From NCBI GenBank assembly GCA_946480485.1, contig CAMLJW010000395.1, positions 1-5,081 of the forward strand: a stretch of 5,081 nt of DNA, read 5' to 3'. Made by a program: the position numbers and the translations under genes. Source of the DNA: an uncultured Streptomyces sp. GTDB taxonomy: Bacteria > Actinomycetota > Actinomycetes > Streptomycetales > Streptomycetaceae. Shown one piece after another: positions 1 to 4,426 of this stretch. Below the pieces are notes generated by a model. The model was not told the DNA's origin. It did no database searches and worked only from the letters and a program-made list of their open reading frames with translations. Numbering within the stretch: position 1 is the stretch's first letter; each line of letters begins with the position of its first letter.

Positions 1-7
1 TCAAGAG

Positions 8-92
8 CGGTAGCGGAGGGATTTGAACCCTCGGTGACTTGCGCCACACTCGCTTTCGAGGCGAGCTCCTTCGGCCGCTCGGACACGCTACC
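8..92 (-). tRNA. tRNA-Ser (anticodon CGA)
   Basis: This is an 85-nt tRNA that reads the serine codon UCG. The 7-bp acceptor stem pairs GGTAGCG (86-92) with CGCTACC (9-15), and the discriminator base is G (position 8). The T arm is GAGGG, loop TTCAAAT, CCCTC. The anticodon arm is CTCGC, loop CTCGAAA, GCGAG, which places anticodon CGA at 56-58. A long class II variable arm (GTGGC, GCAA, GTCAC) follows, as expected for tRNA-Ser. CCA is not encoded: the bases after the discriminator are CTC. The gene lies downstream of tadA on the same strand but has its own promoter-like -10 just ahead of it, so it is probably transcribed separately. Confidence 0.96.
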
Positions 93-99
93 GGGAGAG

Positions 100-129
100 A
101 TCCTAGCCCACGATGGGCCGTGGTCTGAA
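100..129 (-). promoter_or_regulatory. Candidate promoter of tRNA-Ser
   Basis: On the minus strand, TAGGAT (100-105) is a very good match to the actinobacterial housekeeping -10 box. A weak -35, TTCAGA (124-129, 4 of 6 against TTGACA), lies 18 bases upstream. Only 7 bases separate the -10 from the mature 5' end of the tRNA, so transcription would start at or within a base or two of it. The spacer holds an inverted repeat (CCACG/CGTGG) that could also serve the end of the tadA transcript. The -10 is convincing; the -35 is tentative. Confidence 0.6.
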
Positions 130-138
130 ATCCCTATT

Positions 139-163
139 CGGCCGACGGTTCAGGGGCCGGCCG
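139..163 (-). terminator. Possible hairpin after tadA
   Basis: Two copies of CGGCCG (139-144 and 158-163) can pair across a 13-base loop just after the tadA stop codon. There is no T tract, which is common for Streptomyces terminators. A second inverted repeat (GCCCA, CGA, TGGGC at 106-118) follows. Termination here is inferred only from position and stem strength; the stem is short and the evidence is modest. Confidence 0.3.
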
Positions 164-168
164 CCGGT

Positions 169-600
169 TCAGCGGTCGCGGAAGAAGTCCGTGAGCAACC
201 GGGCGCACTCGTCGTCGAGTACGCCGCCGATCACTTCGGGGCGGTGGTTCAGGCGCCGGTCGCGTACGACGTCCCAGAGAGAACCGGCCGCGCCGGCCTT
301 CTCGTCGCGGGCGCCGTAGACGACGCGGTCCACGCGGGACTGCACGATCGCGCCCGCGCACATCGTGCAGGGTTCGAGGGTCACGACGAGCGTGCTGTCC
401 GTCAGCCGCCACCTCCCGAGCCTGGCGGCGGCCCGACGGATGGCGAGCACCTCGGCGTGCGCCGTCGGATCGCCGGTCGCCTCGCGTTCGTTGTGTCCCG
501 TGGCGAGCACCGTCGTCCCGTCCGCGGACAGTATGACCGCGCCGACGGGGACATCCCCGCCCTGGATGGCCAGTTCGGCCTCTGCCAGGGCGAGTCGCAT
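169..600 (-). CDS. tadA: tRNA-specific adenosine deaminase TadA
   Basis: TadA deaminates adenosine 34 to inosine in the anticodon of tRNA-Arg(ACG), so one tRNA can read CGU, CGC and CGA; it is a zinc enzyme of the cytidine deaminase fold. From the ATG at 600 the protein has 143 residues. The active site is complete: the HAE motif gives zinc ligand His48 and proton-shuttle Glu50, and the PCTMC motif gives Cys78 and Cys81. The GDVPVGAV segment (15-22) and the HNERE stretch (36-40) are also typical. The ATG at 600 has no Shine-Dalgarno. An in-frame CTG at 658-660 does have GGAG 8 bases upstream, overlaps the previous stop as CTGA, and would add 20 residues including the N-terminal helix region seen in homologues. 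The true start may therefore be 660; the ATG is the conservative choice. The gene is coupled to the acidic protein gene upstream. Confidence 0.95.
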   Translation of the reverse strand: MRLALAEAELAIQGGDVPVGAVILSADGTTVLATGHNEREATGDPTAHAEVLAIRRAAARLGRWRLTDSTLVVTLEPCTMCAGAIVQSRVDRVVYGARDEKAGAAGSLWDVVRDRRLNHRPEVIGGVLDDECARLLTDFFRDR

Positions 601-656
601 CGCCGCCCGCCAGCGGTCGCGTACGGGATCCCGCTGTTCCCACGGTTCGTGAGTGC

Positions 657-1202
657 TCAGCGGACGGTCTCCAGGATTTCCGCCGCGCCCAGGACATCGG
701 CGATCTCGTTGAGCGCGTCGGTGCTGTCCAGGGTCAGCAGCTCCTTCTCGTCCATACCGAGGTCGGCGAGGACCTCGCGGTCTCCGATGGGTCCGGACGG
801 CACGGCCCCGCCCGCGGTCGCGCCGCCGTCCTCGTCGTCGTCGGCGTCGTCGCTCTCGGTTTCGCCGTCCTCCGTGCCGTCCAGGTCGAGGGCATCCAGG
901 TCGGCGACGTCGTCGCCGGGCTCCCTTCCAAGCAGTTCGTCCGTGAGCAGGATCTCTCCATACGAGCTGCGGGCAGCGGCAGTGGCGTCCGAGACGTAGA
1001 TACGAGGGTCCTCCTCGCCGTCCACGCGGACGACGCCGAACCACGCGTCCTCCTGCTCGATGAGCACGAGCACCGTGTCCTCGTCGACCGAGGCGTCACG
1101 GGCCAGGTCGGTCAGATCCGACAGGGTCTCCACATCGTCGAGCTCTGTGTCGCTCGCTTCCCACCCGTCTTCGGTGCGCGCGAGCAGTGCGGCGAAGTAC
1201 AC
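657..1202 (-). CDS. tRNA adenosine deaminase-associated acidic protein
   Basis: This is a 181-residue protein of a family found next to tadA in actinobacteria (the 'putative tRNA adenosine deaminase-associated protein' family); its biochemical role is not known. The N-terminal domain (about 1-92, starting MYFAALLARTEDGWEA) is well ordered, with the segments FGVVRVDGEEDPRIYVSD and SYGEILLTDELLG. Next comes a linker in which 17 of 29 residues (97-125) are Asp or Glu, then Gly/Ala-rich sequence. A short helical C-terminal segment (about 140-181, DREVLADLGMDEKELL onward) closes it. I chose the GTG at 1202 because GGGAG sits 7 bases upstream. An ATG at 1223 in the same frame would add 7 residues but has no ribosome binding site. 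There is no signal peptide or membrane segment, so it is cytoplasmic. The stop overlaps the possible CTG start of tadA. Partnership with TadA is inferred from gene order, not shown. Confidence 0.9.
   Translation of the reverse strand: MYFAALLARTEDGWEASDTELDDVETLSDLTDLARDASVDEDTVLVLIEQEDAWFGVVRVDGEEDPRIYVSDATAAARSSYGEILLTDELLGREPGDDVADLDALDLDGTEDGETESDDADDDEDGGATAGGAVPSGPIGDREVLADLGMDEKELLTLDSTDALNEIADVLGAAEILETVR
669..672 (-). promoter_or_regulatory. Shine-Dalgarno GGAG for a possible CTG start of tadA
   Basis: GGAG lies inside the last codons of the upstream gene, 8 bases before CTG (658-660). That CTG overlaps the upstream TGA stop (657-659) as CTGA, the same geometry as the usual ATGA/GTGA coupling junctions. 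The ATG at 600 has nothing comparable. This is the main evidence that tadA starts at a CTG. Confidence 0.5.
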
Positions 1203-1209
1203 CGTGACT

Positions 1210-1214
1210 CTCCC
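1210..1214 (-). promoter_or_regulatory. Shine-Dalgarno GGGAG deciding the GTG start at 1202
   Basis: GGGAG lies 7 bases upstream of the GTG at 1200-1202. It falls inside the reading frame that would start at the in-frame ATG at 1223, and that ATG is preceded by no purine-rich site. This makes the GTG the better start for the tadA-associated gene. Confidence 0.6.
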
Positions 1215-1260
1215 ACTGGTCATAGGCGTGCCGGTTGGGGGTCCCCCCGGCGGAGGTTGC

Positions 1261-1290
1261 GGGCGGGGAGTGCTGCTCCGAGCCCCGCCC
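1261..1290 (-). promoter_or_regulatory. GC-rich inverted repeat in the leader of the tadA unit
   Basis: GGGCGGGG (1261-1268) pairs perfectly with CCCCGCCC (1283-1290) across a 14-base loop. The loop side also allows an alternative inner hairpin (GGAG/CTCC, 1267-1279). It lies about 60 bases upstream of the GTG start on the minus strand and has no T tract. It could be a leader RNA structure, a weak attenuator or simply GC-rich chance pairing; the role is unknown. Confidence 0.35.
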
Positions 1291-1548
1291 ACTCGAAATC
1301 GTGGCAGAAACTGAGCGTTCAGGAGAGGTCTTCGGCTCGCTGTGTCCCGCTCGCGTCTTCGCGACCGTACGCGTGGGGCGTGCGTCGCGTCTCCGTAGTA
1401 CCTCACCTTGGCGCTCGGTGCCCACCATCAGCGGATCGTACGCCGCGGTCGGCTCCGCCACGCGCAGGGCCGCCCGGCACGGACCCGTACGCCTTACCGT
1501 GGCTTTCCGGCACGGGCGGTACCGCGGTGCGGGCGGCCAGGGCCCCGA

Positions 1549-1554
1549 TACCCT
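1549..1554 (+). promoter_or_regulatory. Possible -10 box for a leaderless upp transcript
   Basis: TACCCT fits the TAnnnT pattern of Streptomyces -10 boxes and ends 7 bases before the upp ATG, so transcription from it would begin at or within a base of the start codon. No convincing -35 lies 17-18 bases upstream. The lack of any Shine-Dalgarno before the ATG is consistent with a leaderless mRNA, but an upstream start from TACCGT (1495-1500) is just as possible. Confidence 0.3.
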
Positions 1555-1561
1555 GGTGCGC

Positions 1562-2197
1562 ATGCGTCTCCACGTCGTAGACCACCCTCTGGTCGCCCAT
1601 AAGCTCACTACGCTGCGCGACCAGAGCACGGACTCCCCGACCTTCCGGCGGCTCGCCGACGAACTGGTCACTCTGCTCGCCTATGAGGCCACCCGTGACG
1701 TGCGGACCGAGCGGGTCGACATCGAGACCCCGGTGTCGGGGACCACTGGGGTCAAGCTTTCCCACCCGCGTCCCCTCGTCGTACCGATCCTGCGGGCCGG
1801 CCTGGGCATGCTCGACGGCATGATGCGCCTGCTGCCCACCGCCGAGGTGGGCTTCCTGGGCATGATCCGCAACGAGGAGACGCTCCGGGCGTCCACCTAC
1901 GCGACGCGCGTGCCGGAGGACCTCTCCGGTCGCCAGGCGTACGTGCTCGACCCGATGCTCGCCACCGGCGGGACCCTCGTGGCGGCGATCCAGGAGCTGA
2001 TCAAGCGTGGCGCCGACGACGTCACGGCCGTGGTGCTGCTGGCCGCCCCGGAGGGCGTCGAGGTCATGGAGCGCGAGCTCGCGGGCACGCCGGTGACGGT
2101 CGGGACGGCGTCCGTCGACGAGCGGCTCACCGCCCACGGGTTCATCGTGCCGGGCCTCGGAGACGCAGGGGACCGGATGTACGGAGCTGCCGGGTAA
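1562..2197 (+). CDS. upp: Uracil phosphoribosyltransferase
   Basis: Upp makes UMP from uracil and PRPP in the cytoplasm, the main uracil salvage step. The protein has 211 residues, close to the 208 of E. coli Upp, and matches it along its whole length. Visible landmarks are the N-terminal HPLV.HKL segment (8-14), the YEAT motif (41-44), [11 protein letters not shown] (73-83), the RNEET flexible-loop region (103-107), and the PRPP-binding loop [11 protein letters not shown] (128-138). The uracil-binding C-terminus [12 protein letters not shown] (197-208) is intact, so all key parts are present. I chose the ATG at 1562. An in-frame GTG at 1556 would add two residues. Neither has a Shine-Dalgarno, so a leaderless start is possible. 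The gene stands alone, divergent from the tadA unit and convergent with the LytR_C gene. Confidence 0.97.
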   Translation: MRLHVVDHPLVAHKLTTLRDQSTDSPTFRRLADELVTLLAYEATRDVRTERVDIETPVSGTTGVKLSHPRPLVVPILRAGLGMLDGMMRLLPTAEVGFLGMIRNEETLRASTYATRVPEDLSGRQAYVLDPMLATGGTLVAAIQELIKRGADDVTAVVLLAAPEGVEVMERELAGTPVTVGTASVDERLTAHGFIVPGLGDAGDRMYGAAG

Positions 2198-2236
2198 GGC
2201 GGCCAAGAGGGGGCCGAACGAGGGCCCCATGCCGCC
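2198..2236. terminator. Nested hairpin between convergent genes
   Basis: The 65 bases between upp and the LytR_C gene hold a two-tier stem. The outer arms are GGCGGC (2198-2203) and GCCGCC (2231-2236); the inner arms are GGGGCC (2210-2215) and GGCCCC (2223-2228) with a 7-base loop. The structure starts right after the upp stop. Being symmetric, it could end transcription from both sides. There is no T tract, as is usual in Streptomyces. Confidence 0.6.
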
Positions 2237-2262
2237 CAGTACGGGCGCCCAGTGCTGGCTCG

Positions 2263-2904
2263 TCAGCAGTTCTTCTTCGTCTGTGAGGGCGTCGATGCGG
2301 GCTTGGCCAGTGTGGTCAGGGCCTTGGCGGCGTCCTTTTCCTTCGTCAGCGACTTGAAGCCGGTGCCGAGGATGAGGTCGACCTCCGCGGGCTTCGTACG
2401 GCCGTCGGTCTTCAGCTCGGCGCCGGCCAGCTGGGTGCCGAGTACGGGCAGCGCGGTGCCGGCGGCTGCCTTGGCGCCGAGCAGGAGCGCGGAACCGTCG
2501 ATGTTCTTGTCGTACTCCTTCGTCGCGTTGCCCACCTCACCGATTGTGAAGCCGCGCTGCTGGAGCTCGGCGGCCGTGCTCTTGGCAAGGCCGCTGCGGG
2601 TCGTGGCGTTGAGGACGTTGACGGTGATCTGGCCGGGCTCGGGCAGCGCCTTGGCCGGCTGTGTGGTGAACGGCGACGGCGAGGGCGTGCAGTCCGCTGA
2701 GCCGGCCGCCCCGGCCTTGTCACCGCCGCCCGTGAACACGTCGATGAGCTGCAGCGTCCCCCAGCCGAGCAGACCGAGTACGCCGACGGAGGCGACGCCC
2801 GCGAACACAAGCCGGCGGCGCCCCCGGTTTCTGCGCATCCGCGGGTACTTGTCCCCCGTGATCTTGTACTGGCCGCCCATGCCAGGGGGAGTCAGCATGC
2901 TCAT
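2263..2904 (-). CDS. Membrane-anchored LytR C-terminal (LytR_C) domain protein
   Basis: This is a 213-residue protein with a short basic cytoplasmic N-terminus (RMRRNRGRRR, 22-31), one transmembrane helix (about 32-55), a Gly/Ala/Ser/Pro-rich linker (58-90) and an extracytoplasmic LytR_C-like domain (about 92-183). Typical features of that domain are ITVNVLNATTRSGLA at the start and AEVDLILGTGF near the end. In envelope proteins this domain usually follows the LCP ligase domain of LytR-CpsA-Psr proteins. Here it stands alone with no LCP domain, so it is probably not a ligase itself; a part in cell-wall assembly is inferred. The protein has just two cysteines, Cys71 in the linker and Cys213 as the last residue, both outside the membrane. 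I chose the ATG at 2904; a second ATG lies two codons later. Neither has a Shine-Dalgarno, and a -10-like box suggests a leaderless start. Confidence 0.88.
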   Translation of the reverse strand: MSMLTPPGMGGQYKITGDKYPRMRRNRGRRRLVFAGVASVGVLGLLGWGTLQLIDVFTGGGDKAGAAGSADCTPSPSPFTTQPAKALPEPGQITVNVLNATTRSGLAKSTAAELQQRGFTIGEVGNATKEYDKNIDGSALLLGAKAAAGTALPVLGTQLAGAELKTDGRTKPAEVDLILGTGFKSLTKEKDAAKALTTLAKPASTPSQTKKNC

Positions 2905-2905
2905 G

Positions 2906-2939
2906 GGCGCAGCGTAATGCGCCTTGGCTGTAATGCCTA
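2906..2939 (-). promoter_or_regulatory. Candidate leaderless promoter of the LytR_C gene
   Basis: On the minus strand, TACGCT (2911-2916) fits TAnnnT and ends 6 bases before the ATG, which would put the transcription start on the A of the start codon. TAGGCA (2934-2939, 4 of 6 against TTGACA) lies 17 bases upstream. The same bases form a hairpin-capable inverted repeat GGCGCA, GCGTAA, TGCGCC (2906-2923), and GTAATGC occurs twice 16 bases apart (2914-2920 and 2930-2936). The absence of a ribosome binding site supports the leaderless reading. Confidence 0.4.
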
Positions 2940-2942
2940 CTA

Positions 2943-2952
2943 AATGATCATT
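2943..2952. promoter_or_regulatory. 10-bp perfect palindrome upstream of the LytR_C gene
   Basis: AATGATCATT is a perfect AT-rich palindrome in a very GC-rich sequence, about 40 bases upstream of the ATG at 2904. It lies just upstream of the candidate -35 and could be a regulator binding site or part of an alternative promoter. No regulator is identified. Confidence 0.35.
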
Positions 2953-3003
2953 GCCCGGCGCTCAGTACAACCCAAAAGGGCTAACGAGAATGTGAGTGTC
3001 CCT

Positions 3004-3047
<44 letters not shown>

Positions 3048-3048
<1 letters not shown>

Positions 3049-3344
3049 CAGTCGAGTTCGAGGATGCGGGCGTGCAGCACCTGACGTTGCTGGAGCGCGG
3101 CGCGGACGGCTCTGTGCAGGCCGTCCTCCAGATACAGATCGCCCCGCCACTTCACGACGTGCGCGAAGAGGTCGCCGTAGAACGTCGAGTCCTCGGCGAG
3201 CAGCGTTTCGAGGTCGAGCTGGCCCTTGGTCGTCACGAGCTGATCGAGGCGGACCGGGCGCGGCGCGACGTCCGCCCACTGCCGGGTGCTTTCCCGGCCG
3301 TGGTCGGGGTACGGCCGGCCGTTTCCGATGCGCTTGAAGATCAC
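3048..3344 (-). CDS. Small conserved protein with ParB/sulfiredoxin-like features
   Basis: This is a 98-residue protein of a small, strongly conserved-looking actinobacterial family. Homologues are, I believe, often labelled VapB-family antitoxin, but nothing here looks like a VapB DNA-binding domain and no PIN-type toxin gene is adjacent. The order of elements recalls a ParB/sulfiredoxin-type fold: VRLDQLVTTK (31-40) like the entry strand, a helix LDLETLLA (43-50), then DLYLEDGLHRAVRAAL (69-84) resembling the DGHHR nucleotide-binding motif, and a closing strand VLHARILE (89-96). Key residues are Asp74, Gly75, His77 and Arg78. There is no membrane segment or signal peptide. The start is a GTG at 3344 with a weak TAGG 8 bases upstream; MIFKRIGNGRPYPD is the expected N-terminus. 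A palindrome lies 14 bases upstream of the GTG. The function is unknown; the fold assignment is inference. Confidence 0.85.
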
Positions 3345-3358
3345 ACGGAAAGCCTACC

Positions 3359-3368
3359 GGTCATGACC
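3359..3368. promoter_or_regulatory. 10-bp palindrome just upstream of the ParB-like gene
   Basis: GGTCATGACC is a perfect palindrome 14 bases upstream of the GTG start (3344) of the 98-residue protein gene. This position would allow repression or autoregulation. No regulator is known; a single 10-bp palindrome can also occur by chance. Confidence 0.35.
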
Positions 3369-3605
3369 TTCCGGGCGCAGCCATGGCGGCGTAGTGCGAC
3401 CCCGGAAAGGGCGTGGCAAAAGTAGGCAAACAGGTATTTTTTAGATCGCCAGGGCGAAGGGCGAAGTCGGGTCGGGGCGCGGCGCGGACAAACCGGAAAG
3501 AGGGTCAGAAACGACCGACCGGGGGGTTCGGCGAAGGCGGGGAGAGCGGGCGCGCACAGCACCGCGGCGAGCGTCACGGGGAACCGCGGCTCGGCCGGGG
3601 CCCAT
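3369..3605. other. Intergenic region with an AT-rich patch
   Basis: With its flanking elements this is the gap between the HdeD-like gene and the ParB-like gene (3345-3697, both minus). No gene is supported: open frames here on both strands lack family features and ribosome binding sites. The notable part is an AT-rich patch at about 3416-3444, including six T in a row (3437-3442), which stands out against the surrounding GC. It is the likeliest place for the promoter of the ParB-like gene. Minus-strand TACTTT (rc of 3418-3423) is a possible -10, but I see no good -35. Confidence 0.5.
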
Positions 3606-3664
3606 GGGGGCATGTCCCCGCCTGCCAGGACCAGGGTGGGTGGTTCCTCGGACGGATGGGCAGG
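3606..3664. promoter_or_regulatory. Two tandem stem-loops beyond the HdeD-like gene
   Basis: A small hairpin, GGGG (3606-3609) with CCCC (3616-3619), is followed by a compound stem. The compound stem's outer arms are CCTGCC (3621-3626) and GGCAGG (3659-3664). Its inner arms are AGGACCA (3627-3633) and TGGTTCCT (3641-3648), which pair with one bulged T. Together with the 11-bp hairpin at 3662-3698 they make a chain of three structures. They may be backup terminators or a structured 3' RNA. Confidence 0.35.
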
Positions 3665-3698
3665 CGCGCCCTCTTTGCGTACGGCGCAGGGCGCGCCT
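3662..3698 (-). terminator. Strong terminator hairpin of the HdeD-like gene
   Basis: AGGCGCGCCCT (3662-3672) and AGGGCGCGCCT (3688-3698) form a perfect 11-bp inverted repeat with a 15-base loop. The arm nearest the gene shares its first base with the last base of the TGA stop, so the hairpin forms right at the end of the coding sequence. There is no T tract; stable GC stems without T runs are common in Streptomyces. Confidence 0.75.
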
Positions 3699-4360
3699 CA
3701 GAAGGACCGCGGGACATATCGCGCGCGCTCACGCATCCGTACGGCCGTGATGATCTCCGTGACTCCGAGTGCGAGGAGCCAGCAGCCGCCGACGACGGTC
3801 AGCACCGCGACCGACTCGAAGGGCGACACGACCAGAACGACCCCGGCCAGGAAGCTGATGACACCGAGGAGGATCTGCCAGCCGCGGGCGGGCATCGCGG
3901 GGTCGGACGCGGCCGCCAGTGTCTGCGTGACGCCGCGGAAGAGCCAGCCGATGCCGATCCACAACGCCAGCAGCAGGATCGACCGCATCGCCCCGCGGAA
4001 GCAGAACAGGCCCAGCAGAATCGACAGCGCGCCGCTGATGAAGGCCATGACGCGCAGGGACGTCGTCGCGTGCGTGCCGAAGGCGGAGGCCAGCTGCAGT
4101 ACGCCGCTGAAGAGGAGGTAGAGCCCGAACAGCGTCCCCACCGCGCGCAGAGTCGCCTCGGGCCAGGCCAACGCCATGACACCCAGCGCGAGAGCCGCGA
4201 TCCCCGCCCCCAGCACCGCCTGCCAGGCGCTCCGCGCAAGACGGTGCAGAGGCCCTTCCGGACCTATGGGCCCGTCGGCCCGGTGCGGTGCCCGCGCCGC
4301 GTGAACCCGCCGGTCGTCGAACTCCGGCCCCCGCGGGGACCCATCCGGTGCCTCAGCCAT
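3698..4360 (-). CDS. HdeD-like / DUF308 family six-helix membrane protein
   Basis: This is a 220-residue inner-membrane protein of the DUF308 family, which includes E. coli HdeD of the acid-resistance island; the biochemical role of the actinobacterial members is not known. After a hydrophilic Pro/Arg/Asp-rich N-terminus (1-40), six hydrophobic helices follow at about 44-66, 70-94, 102-121, 127-148, 160-179 and 183-206, in the paired arrangement usual for the family. Typical segments are GTLFGLYLLFSGVLQL in helix 2 and the WIGIGWLFRGVTQ stretch in helix 4. The C-terminus is short and basic (RMRERARYVPRSF) and should be cytoplasmic. I chose the ATG at 4360 because GGAG lies 8 bases upstream (4369-4372). 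It ends at a strong hairpin and is preceded by a repeat-containing intergenic region, so it is probably transcribed alone. Acid or stress function is inferred from the family name only. Confidence 0.92.
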   Translation of the reverse strand: MAEAPDGSPRGPEFDDRRVHAARAPHRADGPIGPEGPLHRLARSAWQAVLGAGIAALALGVMALAWPEATLRAVGTLFGLYLLFSGVLQLASAFGTHATTSLRVMAFISGALSILLGLFCFRGAMRSILLLALWIGIGWLFRGVTQTLAAASDPAMPARGWQILLGVISFLAGVVLVVSPFESVAVLTVVGGCWLLALGVTEIITAVRMRERARYVPRSF

Positions 4361-4426
4361 GCCCCATGCTCCGACCGGGCGCGGCAGCCCTGCCACTCGG
4401 GGCGGCCACGCGACTGACAGGCGTGC

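Larger units (their letters stand above)
1203..1561. other. Divergent intergenic region between the tadA unit and upp
   Basis: No gene is supported in this 359-base stretch. Frames are open through parts of it, but the translations are Arg/Pro/Ser-rich and have no family character. It must hold the minus-strand promoter for the tadA unit and the plus-strand promoter for upp. Minus-strand TACGAT (rc of 1435-1440) is a passable -10 without a clear -35. Plus-strand TACCGT (1495-1500) and TACCCT (1549-1554) are -10 candidates for upp. Near its left end are GC-rich inverted repeats that would lie in the leader of the tadA unit. Confidence 0.6.

Noticed and set aside
8..175. tRNA-associated attachment site or integrated element
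   Set aside because: No integrase gene, no duplicated tRNA 3' end and no mobile genes are in the window; the short repeat at 142-175 alone is not enough.
34..999. Long open frame on the plus strand
   Set aside because: It runs antisense across tadA and its partner gene; its translation is Ser/Pro/Arg-rich with no family features, a GC-driven shadow.
601..1044. Upstream extension of the tadA frame beyond the CTG
   Set aside because: It overlaps the partner gene and gives Arg/Gly-rich nonsense sequence; nothing before about residue STHEPW looks like protein.
1224..1406. Upstream extension of the tadA-associated frame beyond ATG 1223
   Set aside because: Arg/Pro-rich, no ribosome binding site, and family similarity begins near MYFAAL.
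1235..1561. Upstream extension of the upp frame
   Set aside because: Upp proteins begin at the [11 protein letters not shown] segment; the extension has no resemblance to the family.
3341..3613. 90-residue minus-strand frame with a signal-peptide-like N-terminus
   Set aside because: It overlaps the start of the ParB-like gene, has no Shine-Dalgarno, and the rest is low-complexity Arg/Pro sequence.
3413..4417. 334-codon plus-strand open frame
   Set aside because: Antisense to the HdeD-like gene; Gln/Arg/Glu-rich translation typical of a shadow frame in high-GC DNA.
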